DNA of 5,318 nucleotides from assembly GCA_029210225.1 (NCBI GenBank), contig JARGOJ010000675.1, forward strand, positions 1 through 5,318, in the 5' to 3' direction. Positions within the stretch are counted from its first letter, which is position 1, and every line of letters starts with the position of its first letter. The position numbers and the translations under genes were made by a program. This DNA comes from Planctomycetota bacterium. GTDB taxonomy: Bacteria > Planctomycetota > J058 > JARGOJ01. Shown piece after piece: positions 1 to 5,318 of this stretch. Under the pieces are notes generated by a model that saw only the letters and a list, made by a program, of their open reading frames with translations, had not been told where the DNA came from and did not search any database.

Positions 1-1
1 T

Positions 2-2608
2 GTTAAGCAAGGCAAGGTGCATCGTTCAACTGCGACCTTCGTGCGCTTTACCCCCGACGGGAAGAAGTTTATTACCGCTGGTTTATCTGGGACCATTAAA
101 ATTTGGGACGGCGCGAGCGGTCGCTTAGAACACAGCGTGCAGGCTCACGTCGGCTTTATCAATGGTCTCGCGGTCAGTCCAGATGGTCGTGTTCTGGTCT
201 CTGTGGGCTACGATTCAAAGCTTCATGTGCTCTATTTAGATTCAAAGAAGACAGAAGAGAATACGCTGCCGGCGATGATCGTTGATATTGGTTTTGACCC
301 GAGCGGGCAGTTCTTATTGCTCTTGGGAATTGATCAAAGCGCGCTCTTCGAGATTTCAAGCCGCCGCCTTATTCCATTGAACTCAGGGGGCGCCCGGGCC
401 TACACTCATGCTTTTAGCGCTGATGGGCGATACCTCGCTCTTGGGCATCCTGATCATGTGGCGCTGTGGGATTTTAAGACGAAGAAAAAATTGAAAAACA
501 GTATTGTCTATCGCTCTGCAGGATTGACGGAAGGCAACAATCACTTTTTTGCCTTTAGTAAGGACAGCTCGAAGCTCTACATCCTCGGGGAGAAGACGCC
601 GCTCTTGGTCTGGGACTTAGACAAGAACAAGCCAGCGCTCCATTTGGATGGCCACCGCTCGCCTATCGTCAAAGCCCGATTTAGCCCGAGCGGTCATGTT
701 TCAGCGTCCCTCGATCGCAGCGGTATTATTCGACTTTGGACAACGAGCACGGGTTTCTGCTTCGCGACCTTCTCAACCGGGGCGACCGACTTCGTTTGGA
801 GCCAAGACGGGAAACATATCATAGTGGCGCGGAACTCAAAGTTCTTCCGTCGTCGTCGGGCCTTCGGTCGGACTCTGTCTCAGGCGCACTTTGATTTTTG
901 GAATGTTGAAGAGCAGAAGATTGATCGAAGCATTGCGATACCTATGCGCGCCGACCGCAACTACGGAATTTACCCGCAGACATTGGCCATGGCTTTGACT
1001 CCTGATGGAAACTTTCTCGTCTCGACTCATAGTGACAATACGGCTCGGAAATGGACCCTAAGCACAGGCAAAGAAAAAGACGTCTTAGAGAAGAACTTCT
1101 CGTCTATTCGCGACCTCGACATTAGCCCTGATGGGCGCTTGATTGCAGCTGTTGGAGACAATCGCGTCGTTTACCTTTGGGACGCGAAGTCTTTGCGTTT
1201 GGTCAAGAGATTGACCCACAACGAACCTCTGACTCGGGTTCAATTTCATCCTCACAAAGAAGAGCTCTCGGTCGGAACAAGGTCTGGGAAGGTCTGGATT
1301 TGGGATTGGAAGCGAGAAGAGCCGTTGCTTACGCTCTCCGTTCAAGACAAAGCCGTCACCGACCTCTCTTATCGCCCTGACGGAGATTTCTTGGCGATTG
1401 CGGGAGACAATGCGCTTATTCGATTGATCGACTTAAAGAGCGGTAAGCAGGTGCTCGGCCTCCGCTGCCACGAGCAGACGACCCGTGCGGTTGACTTTGC
1501 TCCTGCTGGGGCTCAGTTACTCTCCGCTGGGGACGATCAAACGGTTCAATTATGGGCTTTAGCGCAGCCCTATGATTACTCGTCTTATAAGCCATTTCGC
1601 TATCGCGTTGTCGATTTCGCGGTCGCTCCAGACAGCGAGCGCATCGTCGCTGTCAGTGAGCGTGGGCAATTAAAGACTTGGACGCTCGATGGTTCCGGAG
1701 TTTCAAAGACAATTAAAGTTCGCCAGGACATCACTCGTCACGTGGCTTTGAGTCAGGATGGCAAGCTTGTGGCGGTCGCCGGGAATCCGGGCGTCATTCT
1801 CGTTGAGATTGGAGATAAGAAGGAGGAGATTAAGACGACGCTGACGATAAAAGGAAGCGTTCTAGGAGCCGAGTTTGGCCGCAAAGACCACCTCCTCTAC
1901 GTCGTCTGCAAAACAAACGCTGGTCATGAAGTTCAGATTTGGGACACTTCTGCGAAGAAGCTTCTACGGACCTTGAAGCAAACTAGGAAATACATTGGAA
2001 CTGTCATTCGCTGGGCTTTATCTCCTTCTGAAAAGCACTTCGTGACGGTGAATCGGGAAGGTCGGGTCTTACTTTGGGATTGTCTCACGGGAGCATTGAT
2101 TAAGCAGATTCAAGTGCCTCGGCGAAAGTTATTGAGCATTAGTTTTAATTTGTCGGGGACCGAGCTGATATGCGCGTCTCGTGACGCCGCGTTATCGATT
2201 TGGTCGATCCCTGATGGGCACCTGATAAAGAGAACTCAAGGTATTGGTGGCTTTATTCATGGATTGGCCTTTCACCCTGGCGGTCGCTGGTTGGCCTTTG
2301 TCAATTTCAACAAAGAGTTAAAAATCTGGGACTTGAAGACGAATACTGCGAAGATCTCTATGCCGCTTACGGGGAGCGGCTTTTTAGAGCGGACTCCAGT
2401 CAATCTTCAGTTTACGCCAGACGGTCAACGATTGATTTGCTCGGGGCCGAATCGCATGATTAAAGTCTGGCGCTTTTCAACGCTGCTCAGTGTTTCTTTG
2501 GAGTCGAAAGAACTCTACGAAGAGTCGCGCCGCCGTACGGGGCTACGAGCAGATAATCTGCGCTTAGAAAAGACGATCTCAAATCGTCTTGTGCCTTACG
2601 CCCCGTGA
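2..2608 (+). CDS. Long WD40-repeat beta-propeller protein, probably 5'-partial
   Basis: This is a protein of at least 863 residues built almost entirely of WD40 blades. Numbering from the GTG at 17, I count about 19 blades from residue 2 to about 822. Recurring SPDG/TPDG turns (e.g. residues 12-15, 54-57, 370-373, 800-803) and strand-ending W-D or W-x motifs (e.g. KIWD 28-31, VYLWD 385-389, VWIWD 426-430, KIWDL 769-773) mark them. WD40 propellers are protein-interaction scaffolds; no catalytic domain is visible. The frame has no stop between position 2 and the GTG, and the first codons read directly into a blade, so the gene most likely begins left of the window; the GTG at 17 is only the first start-like codon present. 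No signal peptide or membrane segment is seen. After the last blade, a charged tail (residues 829-863) contains the short motif RRRTGLRADN. Tails of this kind follow WD40 arrays in other bacterial proteins as I remember them. The next gene starts 4 bases after the stop. The interaction partner is unknown. Confidence 0.9.
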   Translation, partial: VKQGKVHRSTATFVRFTPDGKKFITAGLSGTIKIWDGASGRLEHSVQAHVGFINGLAVSPDGRVLVSVGYDSKLHVLYLDSKKTEENTLPAMIVDIGFDPSGQFLLLLGIDQSALFEISSRRLIPLNSGGARAYTHAFSADGRYLALGHPDHVALWDFKTKKKLKNSIVYRSAGLTEGNNHFFAFSKDSSKLYILGEKTPLLVWDLDKNKPALHLDGHRSPIVKARFSPSGHVSASLDRSGIIRLWTTSTGFCFATFSTGATDFVWSQDGKHIIVARNSKFFRRRRAFGRTLSQAHFDFWNVEEQKIDRSIAIPMRADRNYGIYPQTLAMALTPDGNFLVSTHSDNTARKWTLSTGKEKDVLEKNFSSIRDLDISPDGRLIAAVGDNRVVYLWDAKSLRLVKRLTHNEPLTRVQFHPHKEELSVGTRSGKVWIWDWKREEPLLTLSVQDKAVTDLSYRPDGDFLAIAGDNALIRLIDLKSGKQVLGLRCHEQTTRAVDFAPAGAQLLSAGDDQTVQLWALAQPYDYSSYKPFRYRVVDFAVAPDSERIVAVSERGQLKTWTLDGSGVSKTIKVRQDITRHVALSQDGKLVAVAGNPGVILVEIGDKKEEIKTTLTIKGSVLGAEFGRKDHLLYVVCKTNAGHEVQIWDTSAKKLLRTLKQTRKYIGTVIRWALSPSEKHFVTVNREGRVLLWDCLTGALIKQIQVPRRKLLSISFNLSGTELICASRDAALSIWSIPDGHLIKRTQGIGGFIHGLAFHPGGRWLAFVNFNKELKIWDLKTNTAKISMPLTGSGFLERTPVNLQFTPDGQRLICSGPNRMIKVWRFSTLLSVSLESKELYEESRRRTGLRADNLRLEKTISNRLVPYAP

Positions 2609-2612
2609 TCTC

Positions 2613-3860
2613 ATGAAGAGCTGGATATATACTGCAACCCTGATCTTCCTGAGCTTTGGATTTGTGAATGAGAGCTTTGGGCAGAGCGCTGACTATCAAT
2701 TGTATAGATGGGGGTCAAAGTCGGATAAAGCCTGTCGAGGCCTTGGGGGCGTCTTTTTGGGAGGCGGCGGCCGAGACGTTGATGAAGGAATGAAGCAGTT
2801 CGTCAAGAATGCTGGAGGCGGGGACATTGTCGTGCTCAGGGCTTCCGGGAGCGATGGCTATCAGAAGTATTTGGCGCGTCTTGGAAAAGTGAACAGTGTC
2901 GTGACCATTGTCTTTAAGTCTCGCAAAGCGAGCTTTGATAAGCGGGTTATTGAAATTGTTAAAGGCGCCGAAGGCATCTTTTTAGCGGGGGGACGTCAGG
3001 ACCGTTACTATCAATATTGGGAAAAGACTCCCATCGCGAAGTTACTGCAGAGCTGTCATGAACGAAAGATTGTCTTAGGTGGGACCAGCGCCGGATTAGC
3101 TGTGTTGGGAGAGTTTTGCTTCGCTGCCAAGGCAGGGGGCGTGAGGTCGGAGACGCTGCTCAAGAACCCTGCTCACGATCGGGTCAGTTTGGAGAAGGGC
3201 TTTATTCACAGCAAAAATGCACTTTATCGAAACATACTCTTTGATAGCCATTTCAGTGAGAGGAAAAGATTAGGACGGTTTGCTGTCTTTCTCTCGACCT
3301 TGCGCACAAAGAAGCTCTGCGCGAATCCAATTGGGATTGGCATCGACGAAGCGACGGCCTTATTCGTTGATGAACATGGATATGGCCGGGTTTTTGGCCG
3401 AGGACGGGTGCAAATTGTGATGTTGAAGAAAGCCACTGTCAGTCAGCAATTGGGGCAGCCATTCTCGGCCTCGGAATTGAAAATGGCGCGTTTGCAGAGG
3501 GGCCAGAGCGTCTATCTGCCAAATTGGGCGATTTCAGGGGGGGAGCGGGGACAGCTGTCGATCAAAAAAGGCGTCTTGGAAGAGAAATTGGCGCCCTTGG
3601 GAGAAAATTTGTCGATAAAGGGTCCCGATTTGGGACAATTGGGACAGCCATTAGCCTTTTTTAAAAGCATTAAAGGCTCGCGTAAGGGCGGTGCTTCTCT
3701 TCTAATTCGAGGAGTTAAAGGCGGGATAAGGGCGGACTCAAAGGGTATGTTTCATTACTCCTTTCAGAAAACGGGTCGCTATCAAGTTCACATCATCGTG
3801 GACGAAGCTCGCAACTTTCCAATTTTATCAAGACCCCTATTCATAACGATTAAACCATGA
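2613..3860 (+). CDS. Secreted cyanophycinase-like peptidase, family S51
   Basis: This is a 415-residue predicted exported serine peptidase. I chose the ATG at 2613 over the in-frame TTG at 2589 because it directly opens a signal peptide: K2, hydrophobic residues 4-18, and a likely cut after SFG (23). S51 motifs follow: GGGGRD near residues 50-55, GGRQ (126-129), the nucleophile elbow GGTSAG (156-161, Ser159), DSHFSERKRLGR (211-222, His213) and GIGIDEATA (241-249, Glu246). By recalled alignment these match the Ser/His/Glu triad of Synechocystis CphB, and the Gln and three Arg of its substrate pocket also appear kept. Cyanophycinase cuts the beta-Asp-Arg polymer cyanophycin into dipeptides. Length and export resemble the extracellular CphE type rather than the shorter cytoplasmic CphB. 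An extra C-terminal region of roughly 130 residues ends in a beta-rich stretch (about 360-415). No Shine-Dalgarno precedes the start, 4 bases after the WD40 stop, so translation is probably coupled. The family also includes peptidase E and uncharacterised exported members, so the substrate is not certain. Confidence 0.88.
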   Translation: MKSWIYTATLIFLSFGFVNESFGQSADYQLYRWGSKSDKACRGLGGVFLGGGGRDVDEGMKQFVKNAGGGDIVVLRASGSDGYQKYLARLGKVNSVVTIVFKSRKASFDKRVIEIVKGAEGIFLAGGRQDRYYQYWEKTPIAKLLQSCHERKIVLGGTSAGLAVLGEFCFAAKAGGVRSETLLKNPAHDRVSLEKGFIHSKNALYRNILFDSHFSERKRLGRFAVFLSTLRTKKLCANPIGIGIDEATALFVDEHGYGRVFGRGRVQIVMLKKATVSQQLGQPFSASELKMARLQRGQSVYLPNWAISGGERGQLSIKKGVLEEKLAPLGENLSIKGPDLGQLGQPLAFFKSIKGSRKGGASLLIRGVKGGIRADSKGMFHYSFQKTGRYQVHIIVDEARNFPILSRPLFITIKP

Positions 3861-4255
3861 CTGATCAAAGCCCTAACGAAGACGATATCAAAGACGCCTC
3901 GCTCATCTACAATTACAGTACGGGGCCGGGCTGGGAGTACAAAGAGGCCTCTGTTTACTCTGTCGACGGGGAGCGCTTTATTCTTCAGGAGGTCCATCAG
4001 CACATTGATTCAGAGTCGGGGCCAAGCACCAACTATTCCTGGCTTGATAAAGACGGAGCAGACAAGACCATTGCTCTCTATCAAGAACTTGAGAAACGGA
4101 CCGATGTTGAGCCAGGGGTGAGCACTCCGACATTGGCGGGAATGCTTGGATGCATCGGTATACTCCTGCTCTTGGGCTTCTGTATCTTCGTACTCGGCTC
4201 CTTGGTGACTGAGAAAATTGATCGGACCATTGAGCAAATGGAGAAGAAGAAGTAG
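3857..4255 (+). CDS. Small membrane protein with one C-terminal transmembrane segment, unknown function
   Basis: I do not recognise a family for this 132-residue protein. Residues 1-90 are soluble, acidic and rich in Tyr, Ser and Asp, with no signal peptide. A single strongly hydrophobic segment spans about residues 93-117 (LLLLGFCIFVLG in its core, with Cys99 and Cys109). A short charged tail of mixed sign follows, ending in EKKK. The layout is that of a C-tail-anchored protein. The basic tail would also allow the opposite topology, with the N-terminal part outside, so orientation is open. The start codon overlaps the stop of the peptidase gene as ATGA and has no Shine-Dalgarno, which implies translational coupling and makes this start well supported. 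It is the last gene of the plus-strand run and ends 6 bases from the stop of the convergent sigma-like gene. The coupling suggests it works with the peptidase or the propeller protein, but nothing in the sequence shows how. Confidence 0.8.
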   Translation: MTDQSPNEDDIKDASLIYNYSTGPGWEYKEASVYSVDGERFILQEVHQHIDSESGPSTNYSWLDKDGADKTIALYQELEKRTDVEPGVSTPTLAGMLGCIGILLLLGFCIFVLGSLVTEKIDRTIEQMEKKK

Positions 4256-4261
4256 AGCTGC

Positions 4262-4903
4262 TTATCGCCAGCCAGCCTTTTGAAAGAATGAATCGAAGTT
4301 GGGATTTGGTGGCAGCAACTCAGTTTCTGCGATTTGGGTGAGTTGAGTTCGCAGCGCTTCGGTGCTCAGGACGAGCTTGGCCTCTCGGAGGCTTTGCTGA
4401 AGTGTCGTGAAGGCTTCATCGATGCGCATCGCTATGATTGCCTTTGATCGACGGAGCAGACGGCCTATTTTCCCGAGAGAATGGGATTCGACGGCATTCA
4501 GGATCAGCGCTAGTCGCAACTCCATTGGGAGCTGACGGAGTCGGTTCTCGACAAGGGCTCCCATTGATTGTGGGAGTTCTGATTGGGGGGGCACTGAGTT
4601 GAGGATGGCCGTTTGGTGAATCTTCGCGGCCTTTTCTTCAATCGCTCGGGCTAAATAGAGGCTTGACCATTCCAAGAAGCAAGGGAGGTCGAGGGCGTCT
4701 TCCCCAAAACGGATGACCTGGGTCGCGGTCTCCGTGGCGATCTCCAAAGCTATATTTGAGTCTCCAAATACGAGCAGGGTCCAACGATATGCTCTTTGAT
4801 AGATCGGGAGCAAAAGCGCGATCATGGATCGACGACGAAGGCTGTATTGTTGTTCGAGATTTTGCGCGCTTGGGGCGTCGGGATATAGAGTTTCAACGGT
4901 CAT
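4262..4903 (-). CDS. Divergent ECF-like sigma-70 family protein
   Basis: This 213-residue protein has the layout of an ECF sigma factor. A region-2-like helix pair lies at about residues 33-68 (PIYQRAYRW ... DSNIALEIATETATQVIRF). After a linker comes a region-4-like helix-turn-helix at about 122-172 (LRQLPMELRLALIL, then SLGKIGRLLRRSKAIIAMRI and a final helix). Sigma factors of this kind direct RNA polymerase to promoters through regions 2 and 4. It is degenerate: the usual acidic AEDLVQE-type core-binding stretch reads ALEIATET, and the usual EIA of region 4 reads KIG. A tail of some 40 residues (173-213) follows region 4. The ATG at 4903 is the only reasonable start, since an in-frame stop lies 13 codons upstream, and a GGAG sits 9 bases before it. 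No anti-sigma gene adjoins it: downstream is a convergent gene, upstream a HEAT-repeat gene. It could be a working sigma factor, or a sigma-derived protein that no longer binds core polymerase. Confidence 0.65.
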   Translation of the reverse strand: MTVETLYPDAPSAQNLEQQYSLRRRSMIALLLPIYQRAYRWTLLVFGDSNIALEIATETATQVIRFGEDALDLPCFLEWSSLYLARAIEEKAAKIHQTAILNSVPPQSELPQSMGALVENRLRQLPMELRLALILNAVESHSLGKIGRLLRRSKAIIAMRIDEAFTTLQQSLREAKLVLSTEALRTQLTQIAETELLPPNPNFDSFFQKAGWR

Positions 4904-4990
4904 TGCGGGATACTCCAGCTCATGGCGCGGGGCTTGTTTCTAGGACGAGGACTCACTAAAAGGGAGGGAATAGTGTGAGGCTATGGCTGT
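4904..4990 (-). other. 87-base intergenic region between HEAT and sigma-like genes, with a weak dyad
   Basis: This is the only gap of more than a few bases in the window. Apart from the GGAG ribosome site, it holds a small inverted repeat: cacta at 4954-4958 pairs with tagtg at 4971-4975 around a 12-base purine-rich (plus strand) loop, and a flanking ctc/gag pair extends it with a 2-base bulge. No T-run follows on the minus strand, so it does not look like an intrinsic terminator. I see no convincing -35/-10 pair. It could be an operator, or chance. Confidence 0.3.
4913..4916 (-). promoter_or_regulatory. Ribosome binding site of the sigma-like gene
   Basis: On the minus strand, GGAG lies 9 bases upstream of the ATG at 4903. 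It is the only clear Shine-Dalgarno-like sequence at a gene start in this window and supports that start. The two internal plus-strand starts (2613 and 3857) lack one and appear to depend on coupling to the preceding gene. Confidence 0.5.
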
Positions 4991-5317
4991 TCATTTTCTC
5001 CGAGCCTCAGGCTTCTTCTTCTGCGTAAGAATTCTCAATACGTCCTCGGCGAAGTATCGGAGCTCCTGCTCTTTATGGGTGAGCAGGGCTTTGACAATGG
5101 CGATGAAGCGAGGGCTTTTCGCGCCCAAGCTATGAAGTGTTTGAATGGAGGAGAGGCGTAGTTCGAGGGATTTGTGGTTGAGAAGTTTGAAGAGCGCGGG
5201 AATGACGAGCTCTTTATTGGCGCCGATGTTTCCAAGGGCTTCGATACTTTGCCAACGATCGCTGTTCGCGGCTTTTTCATTCATCGCAATCTTGAGTAAG
5301 GCGGGAGTCGCGGCCTC
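4991..5317 (-). CDS. HEAT-repeat protein, C-terminal part (5' end beyond the window)
   Basis: At least 108 residues are visible, consisting of about three helical HEAT-type repeats and a basic tail. The first starts at the window edge (AATPALLKIA) and continues as WQSIEALGNIG. The second is VIPALFKLLNH ... LRLSSIQTLHSLG. The third is FIAIVKALLTH ... LRYFAEDVLRIL. The protein ends in a Lys/Arg-rich tail (QKKKPEARRK). Such alpha-solenoids bind other proteins; related short-repeat forms can act as phycobilin lyases, but no feature of those is visible here. An ATG exists at 5284, but the frame stays open to the edge and the residues before that ATG complete a repeat, so the real start is almost certainly outside the window. 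The gene precedes the sigma-like gene on the same strand with an 87-base gap, so shared transcription is possible but not shown. Confidence 0.8.
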   Translation of the reverse strand, partial: EAATPALLKIAMNEKAANSDRWQSIEALGNIGANKELVIPALFKLLNHKSLELRLSSIQTLHSLGAKSPRFIAIVKALLTHKEQELRYFAEDVLRILTQKKKPEARRK

Positions 5318-5318
5318 T

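Noticed and set aside
838..858. cgt-cgt-cgt triplets as a microsatellite
   Set aside because: Only three or four triplets encoding an arginine run inside a gene; too short to call a repeat.
1085..1345. Open frame of 86 codons on the minus strand inside the WD40 gene
   Set aside because: It lies wholly within a clear coding region, has no recognisable domain and no ribosome site; it is a shadow of the codon pattern. The other short antisense and out-of-frame openings in the first four genes were dropped for the same reason.
2589..2612. In-frame TTG start eight codons before the peptidase ATG
   Set aside because: It would overlap the WD40 gene and place polar residues before an otherwise normal signal peptide; the ATG at 2613 fits export and spacing better.
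3537..3543. Run of seven G in the peptidase gene as a phase-variation or frameshift site
   Set aside because: The frame is intact through the run and the protein stays coherent on both sides. A run of the same length occurs in the sigma-like gene (4585-4591), so it seems ordinary for this genome.
4250..4275. gctg/cagc pairing at the convergent stops as a bidirectional terminator
   Set aside because: The stem is only 4 base pairs and no T-run follows on either side.
5035..5280. Second open frame of 81 codons on the minus strand across the HEAT gene
   Set aside because: The alternative frame is Ser/Pro/Lys-rich without structure, while the chosen frame gives clear HEAT helices and continues to the window edge.
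5282..5284. ATG as the start of the HEAT-repeat gene
   Set aside because: The eleven codons upstream to the edge are open and read as the first helix of a HEAT repeat, so this is an internal methionine.

Overview
The window is a gene-dense bacterial segment, by eye close to 50% G+C. Long WD40 propeller proteins, HEAT-repeat proteins and divergent ECF-type sigma factors together are typical of Planctomycetota and of some large-genome deltaproteobacterial lineages (Myxococcota and relatives). Two plus-strand genes start without a visible Shine-Dalgarno. The phylum guess is an inference from gene content and should be treated as weak.

Positions 1-4255 hold a tight plus-strand run of three genes. 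First is a very long WD40-repeat protein, about 19 recognisable blades, whose reading frame is still open at the left edge, so its N-terminus is probably missing. It is followed 4 bases later by a signal-peptide-bearing S51 peptidase of the cyanophycinase type. This keeps the GGTSAG nucleophile elbow, the DxHF motif with its arginine series, and the GIGIDE glutamate. Its stop overlaps by ATGA the start of a small protein with an acidic, soluble N-terminal part and one membrane segment near the C-terminus. The spacing (4-base gap, then 4-base overlap) argues for co-transcription and translational coupling.

Positions 4262-5317 hold two minus-strand genes that converge on that run with only 6 bases between the stop codons. 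One is a degenerate ECF-like sigma-70 family protein with no partner anti-sigma gene in the window. Upstream of it is the C-terminal part of a HEAT-repeat protein that runs off the right edge.

The plus-strand group can be read as an intracellular propeller scaffold, an exported hydrolase that may process cyanophycin or another peptide, and a membrane-anchored partner. That functional link rests on gene order only. I see no RNA gene, CRISPR array, insertion sequence, attachment site or convincing intrinsic terminator. No stretch without a gene exceeds 100 bases.
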